64,000 nt of DNA from Haliclona indistincta (GCA_964017065.1 OZ024790.1:3156631-3220630); one strand, 5' to 3'. Counted from the stretch's first letter, positions 9,381 to 20,402 are shown. Program-made: numbers and translations. Notes: generated by a model not told the origin, from the sequence alone.

Positions 9381-12300
9381 GTAATGTAACAGAGCACATA
9401 TCACGCTCATAGTTTTTGACAGCCATGATTTAATGCATTGAAACAGCATTGAAATAGTTCTTTCTTTCAAGCTAGACTATATTTTATAATAATAAAATTT
9501 ATGCATTACAACTGCATTACATTCACTTTTTGTAACACAGAGGTCAGGTCTGTCTGTGTTGAGCCTAAGAGAGGGATTTTTATGACTAGGAAGACTCTTT
9601 CTGGCATAGACACCCCTGTACATGTTGTCAAAAAGACAGGCGGCTCCAGTGATCAAGCGAAATGCGAGTTGAATGAATGCATTGAAAATGCACGAGCGTC
9701 AGCCAGGGGTAACCAGCCTGCCTTTGAATGCGAACATCTGCGATCTGTTCAGAACAGTTTGCCTTTCATCCCTCAGCAACCTCTAGATGATAGTGTTTTA
9801 GAAGAATTGATTAATGACTTGCAATGGCTGAAGGAGTCAAGAAGAGCGGAGTGCTACAGTCTGAGAAGCAAAGCTGTTCGTGAGAGAGTATGCCCAGTGT
9901 ATCCATGGCTACCTGAAGTAGGCCAATCAACAAGATTTCTCCATTTTTCAATATACTCTGGTACAACAAGCTACTGGAGCAGATTTGGCCGGTGTATCGT
10001 GAGCTATGATACTGTGAAGAGTGTGTGGAAGTGCGCGTGCTCACCAGCAAAACGTGGTTGCACACACAAAGCCCTTGCAAAATGGTACTCACTTCAGAAC
10101 TTTCCGGAAAAGGTTTCCAAAGCTAGTGTAGTGTGCTGTGAGAGTGATGTTGAGAGTCAATTTGAAGAAGAAGAAGCAGAGCTAAATCCACCTCAAGCTC
10201 AATCTTGGCACGCCTCATTTTCATATCCACCGACAGGTTAATACATTATTAATATAATGTAGTTGACAGGCACAATTAGAAGTTAACAAAGCTACTTTAC
10301 CTTTTTATTATTAGGTCAGGTATTAGAGAGGATGATGTCATACATTATGACCAAGAAAATACCTGTTGAAGTACCACTTCTAAATGAAGCTGAGCTTTTA
10401 GCTGTAGAGGCACTAACTCCAACTGAAACTTACTGCCACATTTGTGAAGATCAGCCTCTTCTAAATGACCCATTGCTTATTACTAGCCATGGTACATTGG
10501 TTACTCTGCAAGGAGTAAGAAAAGGTATGATTGTTATTTATAGCATTATAATGTGACTTCATTACATGGCTGCATGTAGGGATAAAAACATATTGCTGCT
10601 TTTGTCCTGTTTGTAATACTCCATACCGCCACCAAGAACATAAAGATGGTGTCCATAACTACAATGACCGAATATTCTTGTCACTTACTTTGTGCACATG
10701 GTTTCGCAACAGCTTGCAAGTTAGTTGTCAATTTTTACTCAGTAAACTTGCATGCATGTGTGCAGTTATGAGTTACAATAATTATGTCATACACAGAATC
10801 ACACAGCAATAGGGAGAGTTGTTTCAACCTTAGAGGCAACATACCATGTACAACTGCCTCATCAGAGCATTCTAAATGCGTTTCTTCATTTTGAGGCAAT
10901 GACAGATCATTCATATAGCTATAGCTGTGTGCGTTGTGGCTACAACCCACCTGTACTAGTAATGGATTTGAACAAAAAGGGAGCCTTTCGTCTTGCAGGT
11001 ATAATTATAATTATAATATTATGTAGGTATTCATTCATGTCGAATAAATATTTATATGCATGTTCTTAAATGCTCTATAGTGAGTGATTTGTCCGTGCCT
11101 CCATGTACTACTGAGCATGACACAGTAAATGCTAGTTGTTTTTGGAATCAGCTAGAGAAAGAGATTATAGCAAAAGGTTTTTGTGAAGGTGAGTAACAAA
11201 GTAATCTAACTTTTAAAATGTAAAGCATGTACACATTATTAGTGAATGAAAACCCGTATGAAGTCAAGCCCTCATACTCATTTTGGGCACCATGGATTGG
11301 TGAGCAAGTTCGAGTAGGCAATCTGGTACTCAACACTGAGCATCGAAAGTGCTGTAGAGATGAAGATGAAGAACTTGGTAATTCAATGGATGTCACAGAA
11401 GACAGGCTGGTAGAGCTTCTTCATGGCAACAAGGTTTATAGACACAATATTATATAATATTAATGTCTACTCTGAAATTTAGGTTCAAGTTGTCCGTGAA
11501 CTTTGCCGACAATGTGGTTTATCCGAGAAAGGGTCTAAGGTTGAATGTATTTTGAGACTAAGAGACAGTATGAATAAAAGGTCTACCTTCAACAAAGTTT
11601 TCTCCAAAATATGGGGAGCATCAGGTGCAACAATAAAATTCATGCAGATTAAGTTCAAAATTTACTTGTTTTATTTTAAAGGTGGGTGGCTTTCTGCCTC
11701 TTGTCCACATAAAGTGGTATATGCAGTGAAATTCGTGATAAGAGCAGAAGGTCCACATTCGGCTGGTATGAAATACCAGCCGAATGTAGTTCTAATAGAC
11801 ATGGCTCACATGGTGGCTGCCCATGGTAACCTACGAAGACCAGGCATGTTTGGGCCATTTAAAGGTCGGGTAGCACCAGCTACACCAGAAAACATCAAAG
11901 CTGCACAGGAGGGTTGTTTGAAAGTAGACTGGCCATGGCTAGCAGTGTTCTCGCTAGAAATTTAAATCCAAGGGGGGAATTTTAACATACCTAACTGCTA
12001 TGTTATCTGGTATGTTATTGACACCTATCGCAACAACTATTATGTTGGCAGTTTGGTCAAATGGTTAGAGGAACGGGGTGAGGAAGTAAAGAACAAGGGT
12101 TCGAATCCAGCTTTCAGCATGTTTTTTTCCTTTACTATCCATTCGTTTAACATTTTTAGCAGACATCCAAGGGGGTTTTGCTATAATCCAAGGGGGTAAA
12201 CCCCCTCAAAAATGGCCTAGCGAGAACACTGATGGCTAGTAGATAGCTACAGTGAACAGGGAATGGATACCACGACAGCTTTGTCTGATCATAACTACTG

Positions 12301-15300
12301 TGCACCAGTTCATCCACTTACTGGTAAATTAAAATACAATCCATGTACTACAAATATACTTGTTAAAATGCAGGCTCAAGTGACCACTATTGCCTCTTCG
12401 ATACTCTACATGAGGGTAATACTAAGAAGAAAGAGGAGATACTGAGGAGAATATGCCATGTGCCTCAGCTAGAAGGATTTGTTAATACACAAGTGAGGCA
12501 TTATTATTTTATGCACATGAGTGCTTTACTTAATGCACATAGGCTGAAGAGCAACTTCATAGAGAGGTTGTCCGTGACATATACTTCTTGGATGTTATGT
12601 CTCCTTTACATCATGTATTTCTTATGCGTAATCTAATTGAAGTACGCAACCACAACAAGAACATCAGAGCAGTTGCTGAGACAAGCAAAAAAACTGGGAG
12701 GATTGTCTCCATTGATGCCACAGGGAGGCTGGTTACCACCTCCACTTCAGGTTAGTGCATAAAAATAGTTATAATCAATTAAATTAATCTATGTTTTTCA
12801 GGAATAATGCAAGAATATGGCAGTACTGTCTGTGCTAATAGTAGTGGCTCTTCCAAATTTTCAACCTTTAATACTACTACAAGTACTACCACATGCAGAT
12901 TGACTGGTACATTTAACTACAGAGTTTCCAATCAATTGTACTTAATTTTTTACATAGCTTGCAAAGCAAACTGGGGGAAACCTCTCTCGAATGTGGAAAT
13001 GGAAAAGGTAATGAGTGACCGATAAAAGTGTGTACTATAGCATGGATGCATTTACAGGTCCGAAAAATAGCTCTGTTGGATGAAAATATGGTGCTAACTC
13101 CAGGAGCAAGTAGTATTGTGTATCCAGCTGACCTAAAGTCTCTCATTTATGGCAAGGATTTGACTGGAGAAGTGAATAAAATTTCATACTATTATAACAT
13201 ACCTGCAAGCTATGTGTACACCATATTTTATGCTCTATATTTGTCTCATTTCACAGATGATTGATGCAATGCTGATGTTGTTCAGTGCAAATGGAGCCAG
13301 AAAGGTATAAATTCACATACTACCATGCAATGTTAAATTTGATGTGCTTTTGGCAGTTCACAAAGGTCCATGTAGTGAACAATCACTTCATGCAGAGGGC
13401 AATAAGTGACAAAACCACTTTTCATTGGCTACCTGTAAGTCATGTGCATAATAATTTATTAAAAGTGCATAATATAATTGAAATTGTCTCAATTTGTGGC
13501 TTTATCTTGGAACTTTGATGATGTCCAATTAGTTCTGATGGCAGCGAATGCATGTGGCAACCATTGGTGCCTAGCTGTAAGCTTGCAATTTGAATTAATG
13601 ATCATTCTATCGTAATTATGTCAGGGAATTGATATCATCCAAAAAGAGATATTTTATATTGACCCACTTGGCCTACCTGGGAGTGAACACCATATTCATG
13701 TACTAATGTAAGCCAACCTGAACAAATTATATATTTGGATAGTTGTTATTATAATTATAATAGAAGTATAGTACATTCCTTCATACTTAAACACTCACCA
13801 ATGACTACACTGAAAATCACTGACATTCCGGGATGGAAAATTGTACAAGCTAGGGACATTGAGGTACGTAGCTACTTGATAAAGCACATTATAATAGTTA
13901 ATTAACTGTATTGATTTAAGGGTCTTCCAAAGCAACAGTTTGGCAATGACTGTGGAGTCTTCACAATAATGGTTAGCATGATTGTATGTCTAGCGGTATT
14001 TTAAAGATGTTGTTTATAATATTTATCTCTTAAGTATGCCTTTTACATAATTATGGGAGCTGCAGTCTATGACTTTGAGACAGTAAGTCATGGGATTATT
14101 GCATATGCTGTTTTACAACTTTCACTCTTAGATTGACATGCAACAAATACGTTGGTGGTTGGGCGTCATATTTTCAGAAATTGCTGTAAGTATTTGGTGA
14201 GTAAAATCAAATGGGGCTCAGTGCTTTATTGCGTAATACATTGCATCTAAACGCAGTTCACCCGATGTCATTCATACTAATGAAGCAGCACCCTTACTGA
14301 TTGAAGTTAGCTAGCTATAATACAAGATGTAGTTACATTGATCTTGTCTTATCACAATCAGCTGCAAAATCAACAAATTCGGTGAAAAGCTGCTCTGAAG
14401 GTGAAATACCTGTACTTTTAACTGCCTGTACTGTTTATAAAATGCACAATTGAAAATATTTTCTCTATAGACAGTGATGATGATTCAGACCTACCCAAAG
14501 TGCAATGGTATAGCTCATCATCTATCCAACACACTACCTCAAAGTAATTTATTGAGCGAGCATACACTGCTAACATGCACGTAAACATTAATTATTATTA
14601 TTGATGTTTCTATCCACAGCACCTTAAAGAGCATTACATCTTTCAAAGTGAAAGCTGATCTTAAGGTACAACAAACTATGTTGTAAGGTATAATAGTAAT
14701 CAATTTAAATACTATGTTTATTAAGGAATATGAAATGGATATTGGTCACATTGATGATACAAAACCTACTATATCACTTGACTCCTTTGCATCTGCAATA
14801 GATAGCCCCGAATACGTTAACTCAGAAGGTATTCCTGTATTTATTATTATAAATGCATTTGCTATTATACTATTATACTACAGACAGTATGACTGATTTC
14901 ACTTTTCCTGAACGATATGGTATAGTTATTTCTACTTGCTGTTAATATGATTATAATCGCTGGTTCATTACTCAGATGCCAGCACGCTACCAACAGATGT
15001 GCTGATACCTGATTTCACAGGGAATGCACTGACAATAGAGGATACTGATCTAATGGGCCCAATTTTTTCTAGAAAGTCGTGGTGGATAGATCAATTTCCA
15101 AACCTTCCTAGACCATCCGATGGGTAAGATAAAAGCTAATAATTTTAATTATTATTTCTGTGCTTATAGAGATTGCATTTTTAAGAGGTGTTTTGTGAGG
15201 CAAACACTGAAAAGTGCTGAGGTATATAAAATCTATTGGAATGAATTATAATTGTTCTAAACATAATAGCAAATTTTCCGGTTGATTATAAGAGGTGAAA

Positions 15301-15659
15301 AGGAAACATCTTTTAAAAATGCTCGAAAAGGATTTGACAAGCATTGCATCTGGCCATTAGAACAAGATGATATGGTAATCATACAGAATAATAAATTGCT
15401 ATCCTTGTAAATTCTCCAGTACTTTGAAGTGTTACATTACCTGACGGGTGTTGTTGGAGATGTCACACAAAAGAACGTAATTAGACCAGGTTCAATTGTG
15501 GATAATATCCTTTATCCCGAGGTGTGTTGACTACAACACTAAACTACAACGAATGTGTTTCTCTTTACCCACATGCAGGCAATGGTGCTACTCATTTCAG
15601 AGCACATGAAGTGCTCTTATGAACAAGCTGTCTCTAAGTACCTTGAAGGAGTAATGTAA
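8799..15659 (+). CDS. KDZ-like transposase gene with C2H2, SWIM, SAP and C48 peptidase domains (multi-exon, disrupted)
   Basis: Predicted exons: 8799-9042, 9109-9380, 9543-10236, 10315-10524, 10580-10719, 10797-10998, 11081-11188, 11243-11433, 11483-11624, 11682-12323 (contains a MITE), 12374-12492, 12543-12750, 12802-12906, 12958-13007, 13058-13171, 13257-13304, 13357-13434, 13511-13576, 13625-13707, 13764-13863, 13921-13971, 14035-14082, 14132-14185, then smaller C-terminal exons to the TAA at 15657-15659. Most junctions are GT-AG and keep phase. The order of C2H2 fingers, SWIM, cysteine cluster, SAP-like segment, KDZ core and Ulp1-type peptidase fits a KDZ/Zisupton-type protein. The product would bind its ends and catalyse transposition. 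The MITE at 11943 and a doubtful acceptor at 13509 probably inactivate this copy. The exon at 8799 may not be the first. Confidence 0.75.
9543..10236 (+). CDS. KDZ-like gene, SWIM zinc-finger exon
   Basis: This long exon uses the acceptor AG at 9541-9542; the earlier AG at 9539-9540 would give a stop. Near its C-terminal part is WKCACSPAKRGCTHKALAKW, a C-x-C...C-x-H SWIM finger, common in MULE and KDZ transposases. An acidic EEEEAEL stretch follows. The next exon joins in phase to give GQVLERM. Confidence 0.75.
10315..10998 (+). CDS. KDZ-like gene, cysteine-cluster exons
   Basis: Three exons carry CHICEDQPL, then CCFCPVCNTPYRHQEH followed by GVHNYNDRIFLSLTLC, then a TDHSYSYSCVRCGYNPPVL block. 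These match my memory of the CxC-type clusters N-terminal to the catalytic core in animal KDZ proteins and vertebrate HMGXB3. The cysteines are suited to zinc binding. Confidence 0.65.
11483..11624 (+). CDS. KDZ-like gene, SAP-like exon
   Basis: This exon encodes VRELCRQCGLSEKGSKVECI followed by LRLRDSM. The pattern of leucine and glycine spacing (L..LC...GL...G.K.E.I.RL) is that of a SAP DNA-binding motif. The flanking exon at 11243-11433 contains SYSFWAPWIG. Confidence 0.6.
11682..12750 (+). CDS. KDZ-like gene, catalytic-core exons, interrupted
   Basis: The exon at 11682 opens with GGWLSASCPHKVVYAVKF, then an aspartate in VVLIDMAHMVAAHGNLR and NIKAAQEG, as expected for the RNase-H-fold KDZ core. 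After the MITE the frame resumes with SEQGMDTTTALSDHNYCAP, and exons 12374-12492 and 12543-12750 add HYCLFDTLHEGN, VPQLEGFVN and LHHVFLMRNLIE. The part between VIRAE and the next aspartate looks short and contains a perfect DNA hairpin. Confidence 0.65.
11756..11786. repeat. Perfect inverted repeat inside the KDZ-core exon
   Basis: CATTCGGCTGGTAT and its exact reverse complement are separated by GAA. It lies in an open reading frame, between conserved blocks of the catalytic core. Confidence 0.85.
11943..12231. mobile_element. hAT-type MITE inserted in a KDZ exon
   Basis: The 289-bp element has 15-bp terminal inverted repeats (CAGTGTTCTCGCTAG) and is flanked by perfect 8-bp direct repeats ATGGCTAG (11935-11942 and 12232-12239). 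CAGTG ends with 8-bp duplications are the hAT signature. It contains no coding sequence, several AAGGGGG tracts and a tRNA-like module. Removing it with one target copy leaves the KDZ exon in frame. Confidence 0.9.
12048..12120 (+). other. tRNA-like module within the MITE
   Basis: TGGTCAAATGGTTAGAGGA resembles a polymerase III A box and GGTTCGAATCC a B box about 40 bp later. Only two of five T-stem pairs form, so it is a degenerate tRNA-derived segment and not a working tRNA gene. Confidence 0.55.
13058..14185 (+). CDS. KDZ-like gene, C48/Ulp1-type cysteine peptidase exons
   Basis: Successive small exons supply the catalytic residues of a Ulp1/SENP fold in order: His in GNHWCLA (13511-13576), Asp in FYIDPLG (13625-13707), and Gln plus Cys in KQQFGNDCGVFTIM (13921-13971). 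All four expected active-site residues are therefore present. Ulp1-type domains cut SUMO- or ubiquitin-like proteins; in transposon proteins their substrate is usually unknown. Confidence 0.8.
14362..15659 (+). CDS. KDZ-like gene, C-terminal exons of unknown function
   Basis: Likely exons: 14362-14400, 14471-14507, 14620-14665, 14726-14828, 14884-14919, 14976-15123, 15170-15221, 15270-15374, 15420-15521, 15579-15659. The first, 14362-14400, has unresolved phase. The last three encode FRLIIRGEKETSFKNARKGF, YFEVLHYLTGVVGDVTQKN and a short helix ending GVM-stop. No domain was recognised. The first part is acidic and low in complexity. Confidence 0.5.
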
Positions 15660-15867
15660 TTAAGTCGGAAACTATCGTATACACAAAACAATTATACCAC
15701 CATGCATGCATAAAATGTTGTATTTTAATCAAATTGCTCAATCACACCAAATCCAATAATTATCATCATGTGATGTTAATATTTTAGCAAGGTATCAAAT
15801 ATCGTAGATCAATTCTGGCAACTCTTATTGTAGTTGTCAAGTGCGTAGTACTGCATATCTATTCAGT

Positions 15868-17395
15868 CTACTCTGGTCTATCAAACCCTCTTCAGTAGCA
15901 TGGATTTGACTGCATCTTGCAGCTAGAAACACTTTACAGATCAGTTTCGTGAATTTAGCGCTACTTGTCTACTCTGGTCTATCAAACCCTCTTTAGTAGC
16001 ATGGATTTGACTGCATCTTGCAACTCGAAACACTTTACAGATCAGTTTTGTGAATTTAGCGCTACTTGTCTACTCTAGTATATCAAACCCTCTTCAGTAG
16101 CATGCATTTGACTGCATCTTGCAGCTAGAATCACTGTAGAGATCATTTTTTGTGAATTTAGCGCTACTGGTCTACTCTGGTATATCAAACCCTCTTCAGT
16201 AGCATGGATTTGACTGCATCTTGCAGCTAGAAACACTTTACAGATCAGTTTCGTGAATTTAGCGCTACTGGTCTACTCTGGTCTATCAAACCCTCTTCAG
16301 TAGCATGGATTTGACTGCATCTTGCAGCTAGAAACACTTTACAGATCAGTTTCGTGAATTTAGCGCTACTTGTCTACTCTGGTATATCAAACCCTCTTCA
16401 GTAGCATGGATTTGACTGCATCTTGCAGCTAGAAACACTTTACAGATCAGTTTTGTGAATTTAGCGCTACTGGTCTACTCTGGTCTATCAAACCCTCTTC
16501 AGTAGCATGGATTTGACTGCATCTTGCAGCTAGAAACACTTTACAGATCAGTTTCGTGAATTTAGCGCTACTTGTCTACTCTGGTCTATCAAACCCTCTT
16601 CAGTAGCATGGATTTGACTGCATCTTGCAACTCGAAACACTTTACAGATCAGTTTTGTGAATTTAGCGCTACTTGTCTACTCTGGTCTATCAAACCCTCT
16701 TCAGTAGCATGGATTTGACTGCATCTTGCAGCTAGAAACACTTTACAGATCAGTTTTGTGAATTTAGCGCTACTTGTCTACTCTGGTCTATCAAACCCTC
16801 TTCAGTAGCATGCATTTGACTGCATCTTGCAGCTAGAATCACTGTACAGATCAGTTTTGTGAATTTAGCGCTACTGGTCTGCCAAACCCTCTTCAGTAGC
16901 ATGCATTTGACTGCATCTTGCAGCTAGAATCACTGTACAGATAAGTTTTGTGAATTCAGCGCTACTGGTCTACTCTGGTCTATCAAACCCTCTTCAGTAG
17001 CATGGATTTGACTGCATCTTGCAACTAGAAACACTTTACAGATCAGTTTTGTGAATTTAGCGCTACTTGTCTACCAAACCCTCTTCAGTAGCATGCATTT
17101 GACTGCATCTTGCAGCTAGAATCACTGTACAGATAAGTTTTGTGAATTCAGCGCTACTGGTCTACTCTGGTCTATCAAACCCTCTTCAGTAGCATGGATT
17201 TGACTGCATCTTGCAACTCGAAACACTTTACAGATCAGTTTTGTGAATTTAGCGCTACTGGTCTACTCTGGTCTATCAAACCCTCTTCAGTAGCATGGAT
17301 TTGACTGCATCTTGCAGCTAGAAACACTTTACAGATCAGTTTTGCGAACTTAGCGCATTTGACCGCATCTTCCAACTAGAATCACTGTTTGGGTC
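15868..17395 (+). repeat. 101-bp satellite array
   Basis: About 15 head-to-tail copies of a unit beginning CTACTCTGGTCTATCAAACC. Starts at 15868, 15969 and 16070 show an exact 101-bp period. A few copies lack about 10 bp after CTGGTCT. Two sub-variants (AGAAACACTTTACAG and AGAATCACTGTACAG) alternate. The array lies downstream of the KDZ-like gene and inside its TIRs. Confidence 0.92.
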
Positions 17396-17994
17396 AGGTT
17401 ATGCTGCATACTTACTTATTACAGTAGATGAATGCTAGGTAATGACAACTACAAGAGATAATTAAAACATCTAAACATAATTTTACTTGAATCGCTCTCG
17501 GATGATTACCGTGACGTCAGTTCCTCAAAGTCAAAATTAACCATGAGTAATGCCATCTTTGGTATACTTGCTCTGATAAAATTTGGAATAGCAAAATACA
17601 AAATACCACACAATACAAGTTCAACTGTCTCAAACAAGAGTTAATTCCTTGGTGATTCCTGTAAAATTAAACACAATAGTTGATTAAGACTATACAAATA
17701 TCACAACATAACATTTATTACTTTCAAGCCAGAACTTGCAGTTAAATATTGCCATTCATCATCTAGTTTAATCACTACAAAATAGCTGGAGTGAATAATC
17801 AAGTGTCAACAACAAGAATGAACAAAAAACATAGCTAAAAAACCAGTGGTCCTACGACAGCCCCAAGACAATATGCAGTTGATTGCCATGGTTTTATGAG
17901 CATAATAGAGAAACAAACAAGATGAATTGGACAGCTTTTACCGGTCGTCAGCAGGTTGCCCACCGGCGAGCCATCATGTGATTGTTTGGTTCTC
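17396..17994. other. No gene seen
   Basis: AT-rich spacer between the satellite array and the palindromic element. Confidence 0.6.
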
Positions 17995-18466
17995 TATAGA
18001 TGACTTCGGTGTGAACTCTCACCTCATTAAACGCGAGGCAATCTTGGTAGGCGTGCCTAGGTAGAGCGCTTGAGTTACACCCCTTTGGGGTCAGTGCTGC
18101 CTTCTTTCGTGTGATAAAGCAAGAAAACTATAAAATCAGAGGCCTGGTTTGCTTGAAGAGCGATTACTACTCCCAAACTTTAAATCTGAGGCCTGAAGAG
18201 CGGCGGCTACACCCAAAAGCCACGGTGTAGTACAGGCGTGTCTTTTGGGCGTAGCAATCGCTCTTCAGGCCTCAGATTTAAAGTTTGGAAGTAGTAATCG
18301 CTCTTCAAGCAACCCAGGCCTCTGATTTTATAGTTTTCTTGCTTTATCACACGAAAGAAGGCAGCACTGACCCCAAAGGGGTGTAACTCAAGCGGTCTAC
18401 CTAGGCACGCCTACCAAGATTGCCTCGCGTTTAATGAGGTGAGAGTTCACACCGAAGTCATCTATA
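17995..18466. mobile_element. 472-bp palindromic foldback MITE
   Basis: The arms of about 230 bp are near-perfect inverses (TATAGATGACTTCGGTGTG at the left, its complement at the right), meeting near 18230. The ends read TATAGATGAC...GTCATCTATA, compatible with a TA target duplication. No coding potential. Confidence 0.85.
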
Positions 18467-18502
18467 CCTGGACAACCGAAAAGATGGACTTTACAATTGT
18501 AC

Positions 18503-19082
18503 CAAGAGTATATAATCTTACCAAGAGTATCGAACGCCAATTGCCACTGTAGAAACACTCTCGGGAAAGTAACATGACCAGCACGTGAGATATTTTACGC
18601 ATTGTGACGAAAGCGTGTTGCACAAATCCACGACTACGTCACAACGAAGGCGTGTCCTGCAGGAAGCAAGCGCCCATGATGGAAAATACAGCTACTCAGG
18701 GCTCTTTATTGACAAGCTACATCTAACAAGCAGGCGTTCATTAGTCGCTGAACATCAACAATGTGATTTTTGTAGACGAACGCGCTCTGACGGACCGAGC
18801 TCGCTGCTGCTTTTATTCTTCGATTAAAAAGCATAACTAGCACGTGTTTCTGTTTTTCTCAGCATTTGTCGTGTCTACATCGCTATATTCTCGCCTGCAA
18901 CAGTCCAATGATCATCCAAAAAGCTTGGCTAGCATCGTTGCTGAACGTCGATGACGTCAATGGCTAGCCTGCAGTGTAGGCGGACACGTCATCAGATCAC
19001 GTTTCTGTCACGTTACTTTCCCGAGAGTGTTTCTACAGTGGCAATTGGCGTTCGATACTCTTGGTAAGATTATATACTCTTG
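18503..19082. mobile_element. 580-bp MITE with 7-bp target duplication, copy 1
   Basis: Inverted repeats of ~80 bp start CAAGAGTATATAATC and continue AAGAGTATCGAACGCCAATT. The element is flanked by ATTGTAC on both sides. A related copy with similar ends is at 40341-40879. The interior has no recognisable product. Confidence 0.85.
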
Positions 19083-19828
19083 ATTGTACATTGCCAGAAA
19101 TAATTTGACACGGACAATAATTGACCGTATATTATTCCGTAAATTAACGCGGGCGAATTGTATGGCGAGCATTGAGAAGCTGTTGAGAATGCAGCGCATG
19201 AAGCTACCTAACGACAGGATTCCTTAGTTAGACGGTGATTCATAGTCTACTGTACCTTAGGCAACTAATCATGACTGTTACTAAGCGCTCACACGCAGTT
19301 TAGCTATACCAAATCGGGTAGCCATTCCTTCGTTCTTTCTCCCAATGGCGTAATACAAAATCATTGACAAAATGGCGGATTTCAAAATTTCGAAACCTGT
19401 TTTCTAAATAGATCGTGAAATAATATCTTAGTTAGAAAGGGATTCTTGTACTAGGCTATAAATAGCTTCGCCTGGTGCATAATTTATTACTGGCAGATAA
19501 ATTTTGACTATTCCATTTTTAGCCTGAAAATTGGTGAAAATTACAGATAATTAGAATTTTCATAATACGGTCAGGTCTAGAAACAGTTCTTTCGTGGCTG
19601 TATTGCTTCAGCGATCATGTAGTAGGTTGTTAGCAAACTTCTTCTGTCTTCTAGCAGTGTAGAGTAGTTGATTCAAACGCTATGGGGCGTCTGGAAGCTG
19701 AAAGGTGTGTTCCATGGCTTGTTTCTTAGTCCACCACTAGTCCACCACCAGTGTACATACAACAGAGCTTCACACGTAGTGACGGCACCTGCCTCGCCCT
19801 GGAGCCGGCGGAGACCTGGTAGAGGTCA
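19083..19828. other. No gene seen
   Basis: Sequence between the MITE and the right TIR of the 12.9-kb element; no supported coding exon. Confidence 0.55.
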
Positions 19829-19987
19829 GTGGCCATTTTTAGTGCCGACTCCAGATAGAGCTCGCCTTGTTCTCTATTCATAGTAGCATTTCCTGCCCTA
19901 TCTTGGAGCTGGGCGGACGACAACTATATCACTTCCTGCCGTATTCTGGAGCTATTTCCTGCCCTATTTTGGAGCGGGATGACAACC
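19829..19987 (-). repeat. Right terminal inverted repeat of the 12.9-kb element
   Basis: Reverse complement of the left TIR, gap-free. The ATG at 7207 has an exact counterpart (CAT at 19834-19836), so both ends could drive a short inward transcript. Confidence 0.85.
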
Positions 19988-20032
19988 TAGTCTGGCCGCT
20001 GCCCCTCCCCGCCTATTGAGTGGGTGGTGGAC

Positions 20033-20402
20033 GGCGTGTAGGGTCTAGCAAACATTACCATTCATCGATTTTATATGAATATTAATCGATTATAGATAAT
20101 TAATTATTGCAATGATAAGCGGGGGTTCCTCAATGCCATTGTACCGCACGAATTGCCTCACACTGCGCTTGGTTTGAGCGATCTATGCTTGAATCGCGGT
20201 AGACTATGTTCTATAGCATCGTCAACAGCACGACTGTTAGCTTCCACCCACCGTAGCTGTTTTGCCACAGCCTGTAATATTATTCACGATTAAAACCCAG
20301 CCCATGAACCATGAATATTACTGCTCAAGATCTTGAGCAGTAGAATCTGATTGGTCGGTTGGGAAACTATGAATGGCAATGTTTGCTAGACCCTACACGC
20401 CC
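20033..20402. mobile_element. 370-bp MITE
   Basis: Inverted ends GGCGTGTAGGGTCTAGCAAA ... CCATTCAT pair with the complement at 20370-20402. Inside is a perfect 20-bp palindrome CTGCTCAAGATCTTGAGCAG (20321-20340). No coding sequence. It lies 45 bp from the right TIR of the large element. Confidence 0.8.

Larger units (their letters stand above)
7056..19987 (+). mobile_element. 12.9-kb KDZ/Zisupton-like DNA transposon
   Basis: Inverted repeats of about 159 bp bound the element and align without gaps: GGTTGTCATCCCGCTCC at 7056 and its inverse ending at 19987. Between them is one large plus-strand multi-exon gene with the domain set of metazoan KDZ transposases plus a C48 peptidase. A 101-bp satellite array and three smaller nested elements (11943-12231, 17995-18466, 18503-19082) add to its size. 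No target-site duplication was found at the edges (flanks ATAGAG and TAGTCT). KDZ assignment comes from remembered family patterns and is not database-confirmed. Confidence 0.75.

Noticed and set aside
12048..12120. A functional tRNA gene
   Set aside because: The B box is good, but the T stem has only two pairs and no acceptor stem forms.
15868..17395. A CRISPR array
   Set aside because: The copies are continuous 101-bp units without unique spacers, in animal DNA.
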